A stretch of DNA of 64,000 bases from NCBI GenBank assembly GCA_963737225.1, contig CAVTSA010000011.1, positions 62,001-126,000 of the forward strand. The letters are read 5' to 3'. The translations under genes and the position numbers were made by a program. Below the pieces are notes generated by a model that worked only from the letters and a program-made list of their open reading frames with translations, was not told where the DNA came from and did no database searches. Every line of letters begins with the position of its first letter. Within the stretch, counting starts at the first letter, position 1. The stretch comes from CAVTSA01 sp963737225 (lineage in GTDB: Bacteria > Chloroflexota > Dormibacteria > Dormibacterales > Dormibacteraceae). This document shows, in pieces, positions 9,438 through 17,888 of this stretch.

Positions 9438-10403
9438 ATGGAGGAACGTCTCCTGGGCCGGACCGGGCTGCGGGTACCGCGGCTCGGCGTCGGATGCGGG
9501 GCCGTCGGCGGCTTGATGGTGCGAGGGGACGCGAAGGAGCAGTCCGTGGCGGTGGCTCAGGCACTGGAGGCCGGAGTCCGGTACTTCGACACGGCGCCTT
9601 CCTACGGCGACGGCAGGTCGGAGGAGAACCTGGGGCGCGCACTGGCCGCCGTCGACACCAACCGATCGGCGCTCGTCGGCACCAAGGTTCATCTCTCCGC
9701 CGAGCACCTGAGCGACGTGAGATCGGCGATCCGGCGTTCTCTCGAGGACAGCTGCCGCCGGTTGGGGCGCGATCGCGTGGATCTCTTCCAGCTCCACAAC
9801 CAGATTCGGGACCCGTTCGACGGCCCCCACCGTCTCGGCGAGGTCGCCGCCGCGATGCGACAGGCGGTGGACGACGGACTCGCGGGACACATCGGCTTCA
9901 CGGGTCTCGGCGACACCCCGGCGATCAGAGGCGCGCTCGAGTCTGCGGCGTTCGAGACCGTTCAGATGTACTTCAACGCGGTCAACCCGAGCGCCGTGTA
10001 TCCCGGCGCCACCGGCGGCGGTCAGGACTTCGACGGTCTCGTCACCACCGCCGGCGAGCAGCAGGTGGGGGTCATCAACATCCGGGTGTACGCGGCGGGT
10101 GCACTGAGCGCGGTTCAGGCTCGCCACCCGATCGCGGGAACGGTGGGTGGTGACCCGCTCGCCGGATCGGGCTATCCCGAGGACGTCGATCGCGCCGTTC
10201 GGCTCAGCGCTCTCGCCGCCGAGCTCGGCCTCACCGGTCCGCTGGAGCTGGGGCTTCGCTGCGCTCTGGGCGCGCCCGGCATCTCGGTGGTCCTGGTTGG
10301 GCTCTCCAGCCTGGACCATCTGCAGGCGGCGGTTCGCTGGGAGGCCCGCCCGCCCCTCCCGGCCGGTGTCATCGATCGGGTGGTGGCTCTCGCCCGCCGA
10401 TAG
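9438..10403 (+). CDS. Aldo/keto reductase
   Basis: 321 residues. NAD(P)H-dependent oxidoreductase of the TIM-barrel AKR family. The catalytic tetrad is visible as the Asp in YFDTAP and the Tyr in PSYGDGRSE near residues 49-56, the Lys in GTKVH, and the His in FQLHNQ. The galactose/L-fucose dehydrogenase branch looks closest because of RVPRLGVGCG and the shape of the C-terminus, but the substrate is not assigned. TATGCT lies eight bases before ATG with no Shine-Dalgarno, so the mRNA is probably leaderless. It converges on the gene at 10452. Confidence 0.8.
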   Translation: MEERLLGRTGLRVPRLGVGCGAVGGLMVRGDAKEQSVAVAQALEAGVRYFDTAPSYGDGRSEENLGRALAAVDTNRSALVGTKVHLSAEHLSDVRSAIRRSLEDSCRRLGRDRVDLFQLHNQIRDPFDGPHRLGEVAAAMRQAVDDGLAGHIGFTGLGDTPAIRGALESAAFETVQMYFNAVNPSAVYPGATGGGQDFDGLVTTAGEQQVGVINIRVYAAGALSAVQARHPIAGTVGGDPLAGSGYPEDVDRAVRLSALAAELGLTGPLELGLRCALGAPGISVVLVGLSSLDHLQAAVRWEARPPLPAGVIDRVVALARR

Positions 10404-10451
10404 GCCGGCCGGCTGAGAGCGAGGTGCCCCCATCGCGGCGGCGGTCGCACA

Positions 10452-11090
10452 TCAGAGGACGGTCAGTCCCGATCGCAGGTGCTCGCGCCCGGTCAGGAGG
10501 AGCAGCAGCTCGGCCGCATCAGGGCGGCGCCCGGCGAGGGACCCCGCGAGCTCACAGCAGGCGGTGATCGCGGGCGCGAGCACGGCCGGCGTGCCGACGC
10601 CCAGCGCCCGGGCGAGGTCCAGGCTGTGGACCGTGAGCTCGAAGGTGCGCGTCGGCAGGTAGTCGGCGAGCGTCATGGGCCCGGCGGGGGATGCCACGGG
10701 CGCGTCGTCGGGCGTGCGCGCGACCAGCGCCTGGGTGCGGGCCGCGAGCGCCGCCAGGGCGGCCGCCGGGATGTCTCCCAGCGCTTCGCCCGCTTCCCGA
10801 CCGCGGGCGGCGATCGCGGCGTCGCGACCGGCGCGGGCCTCGGCATCGGCGCCGCTCGCGAGGGCGCGAAGGTAGTACCCCACCGGACCGTCGACCGGGG
10901 GGAGTGTGGAGGCACCGCCGAGATAGCCCTCGATGGTGCTGAACGCCCGACTGGTGTGACCGACCAGCGCGCGGACGTCCCAGACGCCGAGCGCGGGCCG
11001 TCGCCAGGCCTCGGGCGGGATCTCACCCACGAGCTCCACGAACCCGGCCGCGGCGCTCTGGAAGGCGTGTCGGGCAGCATCGGCGTTCAT
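10452..11090 (-). CDS. Mycothiol-dependent isomerase/DinB-type protein (TIGR03086-like)
   Basis: 212 residues from ATG 11090, chosen over an upstream ATG because GGAGGTGA stands seven bases ahead. It has the N-terminal four-helix layout of the mycothiol maleylpyruvate isomerase N domain: GVWDVRALVGHTSRAF early, then FELTVHSLDLARALG late, which places the three metal-binding positions of this fold. Actinobacterial members use or modify mycothiol. The MshA-like glycosyltransferase at 21572 is consistent with mycothiol being made here, but neither gene proves it. Confidence 0.6.
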   Translation of the reverse strand: MNADAARHAFQSAAAGFVELVGEIPPEAWRRPALGVWDVRALVGHTSRAFSTIEGYLGGASTLPPVDGPVGYYLRALASGADAEARAGRDAAIAARGREAGEALGDIPAAALAALAARTQALVARTPDDAPVASPAGPMTLADYLPTRTFELTVHSLDLARALGVGTPAVLAPAITACCELAGSLAGRRPDAAELLLLLTGREHLRSGLTVL

Positions 11091-11132
11091 CAGGTCACCT
11101 CCGGAACAGGTTGGGGCCGCCGCACCGCGCCC

Positions 11133-11160
11133 TTGCCCGCGACCGGTACCCAGATACAAT
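11133..11160 (+). promoter_or_regulatory. Sigma-70-type promoter for the aldolase/enolase/TPP operon
   Basis: TTGCCC (11133-11138), a 16-base spacer and TACAAT (11155-11160) lie in the divergent gap, 78 bases before the aldolase start. Confidence 0.5.
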
Positions 11161-11238
11161 CCGGGCACGATCGGCACATGGCACGGGCGAGGGACGATCG
11201 ATCATGCCGGCTTCTGTTGTCGACGGGGGAGGACCGCG

Positions 11239-12030
11239 ATGAGTCTTCGAGAGACGTTTTCCAGGCAGGCGCACACGTTCGGCGGCTGGTGCGGCATCCC
11301 GAGCCCGGTGTCCGCTGAGCTGATCGGGCGGTCCGGCTTCGATTGGGTCTGCATCGATTGTCAGCACGGCCTGGTGGGCTACGACGCGATGGTACCGATG
11401 CTGCAGGCGCTCTCGATCACCAGGACCCCGGCCTGGGTGCGGGTGCCGTGGAACCAGCCGGACCACATCATGAAAGCCCTGGACGCGGGCGCGGAGGGCG
11501 TGATCGTCCCGATGGTCGGAACCGCCGCCGAAGCTGCGGCCGCGGTCGATTCCGTCAAGTACCCGCCGTTCGGCCACCGCAGCTGGGGACCCGTACGGGC
11601 GGCCTTCGACGTCCCCGACTACACCGCCGAGACCGCCAACCGGCGGACCATGGTGGCGGTCATGATCGAGACGCCGGACGGGGTCGAGAACCTGGACCAG
11701 ATCCTCGAGGTGCCGGGGGTCGACGCCGTGTACGTGGGCCCGGCCGACCTCGGCCTCAGTCATGGTCACACGCCGGGGCTGGACATGCCCGCCGGCTCCG
11801 CCCACGAGGAGCTGATCCTGCGGGTGCTCGACGGGTGCCGCCGCCACGAGGTGATCGCGGGCATCCACACGTCCGGGGTGGAGAACGCCCGGCGGTGGAT
11901 GCAGGCGGGGTTCCAGATGCTGACGATCGCCTCCGACGCCGCGTTTCTGCGCGGCGGGGCGCAGGCCGCGGTCCGGGACCTGCGCGGCGCCGGCGAGCCC
12001 GGCGAGAAGAGCACGTCCCCCTACAGCTGA
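11239..12030 (+). CDS. HpcH/HpaI-family aldolase
   Basis: 263 residues. Class II, metal-dependent pyruvate aldolase of the HpcH/HpaI family, which cleaves 4-hydroxy-2-oxo acids. The conserved DCQHG (catalytic His region), RVPW, AGAEGVIVPMVGT, IETPDGVENLD (metal Glu) and VGPADLGLS (metal Asp) are all present. GGGGAGGA precedes ATG 11239. It heads a run of three genes with an enolase-superfamily dehydratase-like enzyme and a TPP enzyme, which suggests catabolism of a sugar acid through a 2-keto-3-deoxy acid. It could also serve the aromatic cluster at 31-38 kb, which lacks its own HpaI. Confidence 0.85.
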   Translation: MSLRETFSRQAHTFGGWCGIPSPVSAELIGRSGFDWVCIDCQHGLVGYDAMVPMLQALSITRTPAWVRVPWNQPDHIMKALDAGAEGVIVPMVGTAAEAAAAVDSVKYPPFGHRSWGPVRAAFDVPDYTAETANRRTMVAVMIETPDGVENLDQILEVPGVDAVYVGPADLGLSHGHTPGLDMPAGSAHEELILRVLDGCRRHEVIAGIHTSGVENARRWMQAGFQMLTIASDAAFLRGGAQAAVRDLRGAGEPGEKSTSPYS

Positions 12031-12094
12031 GCCCGACGTTGACCGCGGCGAGCAGCCCCGGCAGGCGTTGCGGGCGACGGGGCGGGAGGTTGGC

Positions 12095-13282
12095 ATGAAG
12101 ATCACCGGTGTTCGGACGTTCCCGGTCGAGACGCCGGCGCCTCATCACGGCGGCTTTCGCTGGTTGTTCCTGCGGCTCGACACCGACGCGGGGATCTCGG
12201 GCTACGGCGAGGTGATGCTGCTGGCCAGCGGCATCAGCCTTCCCGTCGAGGTCGCTCTGATCGAGGACCTGGTGAGCCGCTACGTGGTCGGTCACGATCC
12301 ATACGACAGCGAGATGCTGTTCGAGCGGCTCTACGCCCAGGCCGGGTACAGCCACTATCCCGAGCAGACCAAGCTGGCGATCCTGAGCGGGCTCGACATC
12401 GCGTGCTGGGACATCGTGGGAAAGGACCTCGGCCGCCCTGTCCACCAGCTGCTCGGGGGCCGGGTGCGCGATCGAGTGCGCACCTACACCTACATCTACG
12501 AGGATTCCCACGGCACCCGGCCGGCCGGTCGGTTCTGGCTCCACCCCGAAGCGGTGGCCGAGCGCGCGCTCGTGTACGCCGACCAGGGATTCACAGCGCT
12601 GAAACTGGACCCGATGGGCGAGGCGAGGGATGCCTCGGCCGCGAACTTCGGCCAGGTGATCCCGCTTCAGTACTCGCTCTCCGCGCTGGACACCGCGGAA
12701 GCGACCGTGCGGCTGATCCGGGAGGCGGTCGGCAGCCGGTGCGACATCCTGATCGGGACCCACGGCCAGATGACGGCGGCCGCCGCGATCCGGCTCGCCA
12801 GGCGCCTGGAGCCGTTCGACCCGCTCTGGTTCGAGGAACCGGTGCCGCCTGAGGACATGGCCGAGATGGCGAAGGTGGCCCGGGCGACCAGCATCCCGAT
12901 CACGACCGGCGAGCGCCTCACCACGAAGTACGACTTCGCCCGGTTGATCGCCGCCGAGGCGGCGTCGATCTTCAACTTCGACGTGGGCCAGGTGGGCGGG
13001 ATCCTTGAGGCGAAGAAGGTGGCAATCCTGGCGGAGGCGCACTACCTGCAGATCACCCCGCACGTGTACGGCGGCCCGCTGATCGCCGCCGCCTCGGTGC
13101 AGCTGGGCGCCTGCTGCCCGAACTTCCTGATCATGGAGTCGATCGAACGCTGCGACGGCTTCTACGCCGAGCTCGTCGACCCGCCCCTCGAGTGGAGCGA
13201 GGGCTACCTGGTCGTGCCGGACCGGCCCGGTCTCGGCCACGACCTGCGTGAGGACGTTGCCCTGCGCCACGCCCCCCGGTAG
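12095..13282 (+). CDS. Mandelate racemase/enolase-superfamily enzyme
   Basis: 395 residues. N-terminal capping domain, then the barrel with LKLDPMG (catalytic Lys position), WFEEPVPPE and TTGERL (metal Glu residues), and ITPHVYGGP near the end. Where related galactonate-type dehydratases carry the metal Asp in a DxHG motif, this protein reads IGTHGQ, so the Asp appears replaced by Gly-Thr before the His. That form may mark a subfamily, perhaps of cycloisomerases, but the substrate is unknown. GGGAGG precedes ATG 12095. It is 64 bases after the aldolase and 40 before the TPP enzyme. Confidence 0.75.
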   Translation: MKITGVRTFPVETPAPHHGGFRWLFLRLDTDAGISGYGEVMLLASGISLPVEVALIEDLVSRYVVGHDPYDSEMLFERLYAQAGYSHYPEQTKLAILSGLDIACWDIVGKDLGRPVHQLLGGRVRDRVRTYTYIYEDSHGTRPAGRFWLHPEAVAERALVYADQGFTALKLDPMGEARDASAANFGQVIPLQYSLSALDTAEATVRLIREAVGSRCDILIGTHGQMTAAAAIRLARRLEPFDPLWFEEPVPPEDMAEMAKVARATSIPITTGERLTTKYDFARLIAAEAASIFNFDVGQVGGILEAKKVAILAEAHYLQITPHVYGGPLIAAASVQLGACCPNFLIMESIERCDGFYAELVDPPLEWSEGYLVVPDRPGLGHDLREDVALRHAPR

Positions 13283-13322
13283 GCGGGCGCGGACCGGTGC
13301 GGTTGCGCGAAGGAGAGGATGG

Positions 13323-14957
13323 ATGAGGGTCGCCGCCGCGGTCGCCCACTGCCTGAAGCGCGAGGGAACGGAGTTTCTTCTCGGCTACCCCGTCAATCCG
13401 ATCATCGAGGCCGCCGCCCAGGCCGACATCCGGACCATCATCGTGCGTCAAGAGCGCACCGGCCTGCACATGGCGGACGCGGTGAGCCGGCTCACCTCGG
13501 GCCGGACCATCGGTGTCTTCGCGATGCAGCAGGGGCCGGGTGCCGAGAACGCGTTCGGCGGGGTCGCGCAGGCCTATGGCGAGTCGGTGCCGATGGTGGT
13601 GCTGCCCGGCGGCTATCCGCGGCACCTGGGCAACATCGCCCCCAACTTCAACGCCGCCCTCAACTTTCGGAACGTCACCAAGACCGCGGAGCAGGTGACG
13701 CGCGCCGACGTCGCACCGGACGCGATCCGCCGGGCCTTCAACGCCGCCCGCAACGGTCGTCCACGGCCGGCCCTGGTCGAGATCCCCAGCGACCTGCTCG
13801 CCGAGGAGATCCCCGAACCCCGGGACTACCAGCCCTCGAAGACGCTGCGGACCGCTCCCGACCCGGTGGCGGTCGAGGAGGTCGCCGAGGTGCTGGTCCA
13901 GGCTGACCGGCCGGTGATCTACGCCGGTCAGGGAATCCACTACGCCCGCGCCTGGAGCCAGCTACGGGCTCTCGCGGAGCTGCTCGAGGCGCCGGTCACC
14001 ACCACCATCAACGGGAAGAGCGCGTTCCCGGAGACGCACGGCCTTGCGCTCGGGTGCGCCGGCCGCTCCCGGCCCCTCCCGGTCGAGGAGTATCTCCAGC
14101 ACGCCGACGTCGTCTTCGGCGTGGGCTGTTCCTTCACGCGGACCAGCTACGGCACTCCGATGCCGCCTCACAAGGTCCTCGTGCAGGCTACTCTGGACCC
14201 GGCCGACGTCAACAAGGACGTCCCGGTCCAGCACGCACTGCTCGGTGATGCGGCGCTCATCCTCGACGCTCTTCTCCCGGCGGTCTCGGAGCGCCTCGGC
14301 GGCAAGGCGCGCGGCCGCCGTGCGGAGGTCGAGGGGAAGATCGCGGCCCTCCGGGAATCGTGGCTCGGACAGTGGAGCGACCGCCTGACCTCGTCCTCCG
14401 TCCCCCTGTCGCCGTACCGCGTAATCTGGGACCTTCTGCACACGGTGGACGTCCCCGACACGATCATCACGCATGACGCGGGAAGTCCTCGTGATCAGCT
14501 GGTCCCGTTCTGGGTCAGCGAGACCCCGCTCAGCTACATCGGGTGGGGGAAGACCACGCAGCTGGGGTACGGGCTCGGCCTGACGCTGGGCGCCAAGCTG
14601 GTGCGGCCCGACCGCCTGTGCGTCAACGTCTGGGGCGACGCCGCGATCGGCTTCACGGGGATGGACTTCGAGACCGCGGTGCGTGAGCGCCTCCCGATCC
14701 TCTCCATCCTGCTCAACAACTCGTCGATGGCGATGGAGCTCCCGGTGATGCGGGTCGCCACCGAGAAGTACCGGAGCACCGACATCAGCGGGAACTACGC
14801 ACGGATGGCGCAGGCGTTCGGGGGCTATGGCGAGCGCGTGACCACCCCGGACCAGATCGTTCCCGCGATCCGGCGTGGAATCGAGATCACGCGGGACGGT
14901 ACGCCGGCGCTGCTCGAATTCATCACCGCCCAGGAGATCACGTACTCGACGTTCTAG
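13323..14957 (+). CDS. Thiamine-pyrophosphate enzyme, acetolactate synthase-like
   Basis: 544 residues. Three-domain TPP enzyme: N-terminal PYR domain with catalytic Glu in RQERTGLHMADA, central domain, and C-terminal PP domain with the cofactor motif starting GDAAIGFTGMDFE and ending in LLNNSSM. It probably decarboxylates or ligates a 2-oxo acid made by the two genes upstream. AAGGAG lies seven bases before ATG 13323; longer upstream frames lack such a site. The product differs from a classical IlvB in lacking the RosAB-like FAD-binding pattern I would expect, so acetolactate synthase itself is unlikely. Confidence 0.75.
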   Translation: MRVAAAVAHCLKREGTEFLLGYPVNPIIEAAAQADIRTIIVRQERTGLHMADAVSRLTSGRTIGVFAMQQGPGAENAFGGVAQAYGESVPMVVLPGGYPRHLGNIAPNFNAALNFRNVTKTAEQVTRADVAPDAIRRAFNAARNGRPRPALVEIPSDLLAEEIPEPRDYQPSKTLRTAPDPVAVEEVAEVLVQADRPVIYAGQGIHYARAWSQLRALAELLEAPVTTTINGKSAFPETHGLALGCAGRSRPLPVEEYLQHADVVFGVGCSFTRTSYGTPMPPHKVLVQATLDPADVNKDVPVQHALLGDAALILDALLPAVSERLGGKARGRRAEVEGKIAALRESWLGQWSDRLTSSSVPLSPYRVIWDLLHTVDVPDTIITHDAGSPRDQLVPFWVSETPLSYIGWGKTTQLGYGLGLTLGAKLVRPDRLCVNVWGDAAIGFTGMDFETAVRERLPILSILLNNSSMAMELPVMRVATEKYRSTDISGNYARMAQAFGGYGERVTTPDQIVPAIRRGIEITRDGTPALLEFITAQEITYSTF

Positions 14958-14974
14958 AGGCCTACTCCCCGTCC

Positions 14975-15050
14975 GGTAGCGTCGGAGTGTGGACACTCTG
15001 ACCCTACCCCGCGCCCGGTAGCGGCGGGGTGTGGACACTCTGACCCCACC
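14975..15050. repeat. Two tandem 34-bp palindromes, 42-bp period (array A)
   Basis: The first copy (14975-15008) is a near-perfect dyad: GGTAGCGTCGGAGTGT, a GG centre, then ACACTCTGACCCTACC. The second (15017-15050) is a diverged copy starting GGTAGCGGCGGGGTGT. The 8-base linker CCGCGCCC lets CTACC of one copy pair with GGTAG of the next. It lies between two convergent genes and has no T-run. Confidence 0.8.
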
Positions 15051-15069
15051 CCGCGCCTGCTGAGAGAGG

Positions 15070-16221
15070 TCAGCCCTGGCCGGCCATGACGCGTGCCGGT
15101 GCCCCGGCGCGCTTGCGCGGCCGGCCGGTGGTCCAGAGGCTGAAGGGAAGCCGCCGGAGCGCCCACACGCACGGCAGCGTGACGGCCAGCGTCATCGCGA
15201 TCAGGACCAGGGTGGCCACCCAGGACGGCATCAGGTTGAATCCCAGCCAGTACCACAGCGGGGTGGTGGTCAGCACGATGAGGGGCAGCATGTGGAACAG
15301 GAAGACCCCGAACGACGAATCGGCCCCGAAGTCGATCGCCCTCCACAGTCGCCCTCCGGGCTGATAGGACTCCACCGCCCACTCGCCGAGCATCCAGAGC
15401 CCGACCAAGCACGCCACCACCAGCAGCATCGTCGCCGGCTGCAGGACGTTCGAGGCCTGGCTCGAAGGTTGACCCCGCCAGACGAGGTTCACGACGTACC
15501 AGGCCCAGCCGGCGACCCCTCCCGCCAGCGCGGCCCAGAGTGCCATCGCCCGGTGGGTGAGCAGCCAGGCCCGGACCTCGTTGAAGTGGCAGGCGACGAG
15601 CACGCCCAGGACGAAGAAGAACTGGTAGCTCGTGAACTCGACCTGCGAGTTGCCGAACCAGTACCACTGGATCGGGTAGGGGAAGCTGGGCCAGTAGTAC
15701 TGAAGGATCCACAGGCCGATTACCGAGAGGGCGGCGCTGGCTCCCAGCAGCCACCAGTGGTAGCGCTGGGTCCTCATCACCAGCCATGCCAGGAGGGGCA
15801 TCAGCACGTACAGCTGCATGGTGACGAGCAGGAAGTACAGGTCCGACCAGCCATGGGTGAGGTCACCCACGATCCACCAGAACGCCAGGACCGGGTCGGG
15901 ACGGAACTGCAGCAGGTCGGTCCCCCAGTAGACGAAGTTCCACAGCAGGTAGGGGAACAGCACCGGGGGGAAGCGCCGCCGCCAGAACGGCCACACATCG
16001 ATCGATTGCTGCCAGAACCTCGTCGACAGAGCGAGGACGAAGGCGCTGACGAAGAAGAACAGCTCCCGGTTGGTATGCAGGAGCATCAGGACGCCATTCG
16101 CGCCCGCGCTCTCCACGGGCTGGGTGGCGATGATGCAGTGCGTCACCACCACGCCCGCCATCGGGGCGATTCGAAGCAGGTCGACCTGCTTCAGATGGCC
16201 CCGCGGCGCTCCCAGGGTCAG
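15070..16221 (-). CDS. Membrane acyltransferase (acyltransferase 3 family), start uncertain
   Basis: About 380 residues with some ten transmembrane helices. The family signature region LKQVDLLRIAPMAGVVVTHC near the N-terminus carries the expected Arg and the catalytic His; VLFPYLLWNFVYW and GVFLFHMLPL are also typical. Such proteins transfer acyl groups to sugars or lipids at the membrane. No ATG, GTG or TTG lies between the upstream ligase stop and LKQVD; CTG at 16221, one base beyond the ligase stop codon and with GGAG upstream, is the best local start. Otherwise the gene begins inside the ligase gene or has lost its start by an indel. Overlap with the ligase implies a joint function. Confidence 0.65.
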   Translation of the reverse strand: MTLGAPRGHLKQVDLLRIAPMAGVVVTHCIIATQPVESAGANGVLMLLHTNRELFFFVSAFVLALSTRFWQQSIDVWPFWRRRFPPVLFPYLLWNFVYWGTDLLQFRPDPVLAFWWIVGDLTHGWSDLYFLLVTMQLYVLMPLLAWLVMRTQRYHWWLLGASAALSVIGLWILQYYWPSFPYPIQWYWFGNSQVEFTSYQFFFVLGVLVACHFNEVRAWLLTHRAMALWAALAGGVAGWAWYVVNLVWRGQPSSQASNVLQPATMLLVVACLVGLWMLGEWAVESYQPGGRLWRAIDFGADSSFGVFLFHMLPLIVLTTTPLWYWLGFNLMPSWVATLVLIAMTLAVTLPCVWALRRLPFSLWTTGRPRKRAGAPARVMAGQG

Positions 16222-17738
16222 GCGGACTCCTCGCGCTCGACCAGATCGCGCAGCTTCTTGCGACTGATCTTGCCGGTCGGACCCGCGGGCAGCGTCTGCC
16301 GCAGGTGATAGGCCACCGGACGGTGCGGCGGGCCCAGCCGCGATCCCGCCAGCTGCCGCAGGTCCGCCTCCAGTCGCTCCGGGTCCGCCGTGGGACTCGG
16401 GATGATGTAGGCGACGGGGCACTGCCCAAGGATAGAGTCGGGCTGCCCGATCACCGCGACCTCGACGACGTCCGAGCTGAGCCGGAGCACGTCTTCGATC
16501 GGCCGCGGGTACACCTTCTCGCCGCCGCGGTTGATGACGTCGTCGGCGCGTCCGGCCAGGTACAAATAGCCGTCACCATCGAGGTGGCCGATGTCTCCGG
16601 TGCGGAGCCAGCCGGAGCGTTCGCGAGCCGGTCGCAGGCGTTCGTCGGTACCCGGCGTCAGGTAGTGCTCGATGACGCTCTTGCCCTTGATCTCCACCGC
16701 GCCGACGGTTCCCGGCGAGCACTCCTTGCCCCGGGCGTCCACCACCCGGACCTCGACCCCGACCGGCAACCCCGGCGAACCCGGACGGTGAGGCTGCGGC
16801 GGGATCGGGTTGGCGGTGATCTGCGCTGCCGCCTCGGTCATCCCGTAGGTCTCGACGATCGGGATGCCGGTATGCGATTCGAAGGCCTCCAGCACCGGGA
16901 TCGGGAGCGGGGCCGACGCGCTGCGGGCGAAGCGGACGCGGCGAGCCACCTGGGGTGGCGGCGGTTCCGTACGGGCGAGGATCGCGAGCACCGCGGGGAC
17001 GGCGTTGATCCAGGTCACGCCCCAGTGGTCGACCAGGTCCCAGAAGCCGGTGCGCTTGAACTTCGGGTCCAGCACCAGGCTCGAGCCGGCGACCAGCGTC
17101 GAGAGCAGGCCCACGACCTCGGCGTTGACGTGGAAGAGCGGAAGCGGGTTGTAGCCCCGCTCCTTCCCGTTCAGCCGGTGGTGCTCGGCGACCTTGCTCG
17201 CCACGTAGAGCAGCTGACGCTCCGCCAGCGGGATCACCTTCGGTGTGCCGGTGGTCCCGGAGCTGCTCAGGATCAGGGCGGGATGTGGGTCGAGGGGGCG
17301 GCGGTGGGGGGTTGCGGACGGCGGCTCGGGGCTCGCCGGTGGCGCGAAGCCGTCGTCGATCGACCAGACCGGGACCGCGTCCGCCGCTGCCCCGTCGCAG
17401 ACCAGGACGTCACCGCCGAGCAGGTCCACCAGGTGCCGGCGGTGCTCTTCGGGCGCGTTGGGATCGATCGGGACTACCGTCGCCCCGCCTGCTATCAGCC
17501 CCAGGAAGGCGACCGTGAACCGCAGCGGATCCGCGATCTGCAGCACCGCGCGGCGGCCGGGGAGCTGCTTCTCCGCAAGCTGTCGCCAGGGTCGGGTGAC
17601 GTCCGCGAGCTGCGCGTAGCTCAGCGTGGTGCCTGGCCGCTCGGGGGATCCGTACCCCCCGGCGGAGGCGCCGCCGAGTGCGTAGGCGAGGTGGTCACCG
17701 AGTGCAGCGTGATTGTGAATGAGTTCGGCGACGGACAT
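16218..17738 (-). CDS. AMP-dependent acyl-CoA synthetase/ligase
   Basis: About 506 residues. ANL-superfamily adenylating enzyme that activates a carboxylic acid as its CoA thioester. Motifs run in order: LILSSSGTTGTPKVIPLA (P-loop, A3), ETYGMTEAAAQI (A5), WLRTGDIGHLDGDGYL (A7), GRADDVINRGGEKV (A8) and LPAGPTGKISRKKL with the A10 Lys. The ATG at 17738 is preferred over a GTG two codons earlier. It overlaps the membrane acyltransferase, so the likely scheme is acid activation followed by transfer to a membrane or sugar acceptor. Substrate not predictable by eye. Confidence 0.8.
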   Translation of the reverse strand: MSVAELIHNHAALGDHLAYALGGASAGGYGSPERPGTTLSYAQLADVTRPWRQLAEKQLPGRRAVLQIADPLRFTVAFLGLIAGGATVVPIDPNAPEEHRRHLVDLLGGDVLVCDGAAADAVPVWSIDDGFAPPASPEPPSATPHRRPLDPHPALILSSSGTTGTPKVIPLAERQLLYVASKVAEHHRLNGKERGYNPLPLFHVNAEVVGLLSTLVAGSSLVLDPKFKRTGFWDLVDHWGVTWINAVPAVLAILARTEPPPPQVARRVRFARSASAPLPIPVLEAFESHTGIPIVETYGMTEAAAQITANPIPPQPHRPGSPGLPVGVEVRVVDARGKECSPGTVGAVEIKGKSVIEHYLTPGTDERLRPARERSGWLRTGDIGHLDGDGYLYLAGRADDVINRGGEKVYPRPIEDVLRLSSDVVEVAVIGQPDSILGQCPVAYIIPSPTADPERLEADLRQLAGSRLGPPHRPVAYHLRQTLPAGPTGKISRKKLRDLVEREESA

Positions 17739-17821
17739 TCTCACATCAACTATCTAATCAGGACGCCGTTTTGGGCCGTTCCAAAGTCAGGTAAGAATCG
17801 CCCAAGTGCACCAGAAACCGC

Positions 17822-17879
17822 ACATTGCGGGCAACGCGACGTCATCCGGTGGCGGATGAGGTCGCAATGCTAGCAATGT
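17822..17879. promoter_or_regulatory. 58-bp interrupted dyad between histidine kinase and ligase genes
   Basis: ACATTGC (17822-17828) pairs with GCAATGT (17873-17879). Inside, GCGAC and TCATCC (17836-17847) pair with GGATGA and GTCGC (17854-17865) around the loop GGTGGC. All arms share one centre. It lies just past the kinase stop and upstream of the ligase start, so it may be a terminator or a control site. No strong T-run follows. Confidence 0.5.
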
Positions 17880-17888
17880 CGCTCGCTC

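Noticed and set aside
11756..13270. 504-codon minus-strand frame opposite the enolase-superfamily gene
   Set aside because: Antisense shadow with low-complexity composition; the plus-strand protein has all family motifs.
15070..16422. Longer acyltransferase start at 16422
   Set aside because: The added 67 residues are Arg/Gly/Pro-rich, lie inside the ligase gene in another frame and do not fit the membrane-protein N-terminus.
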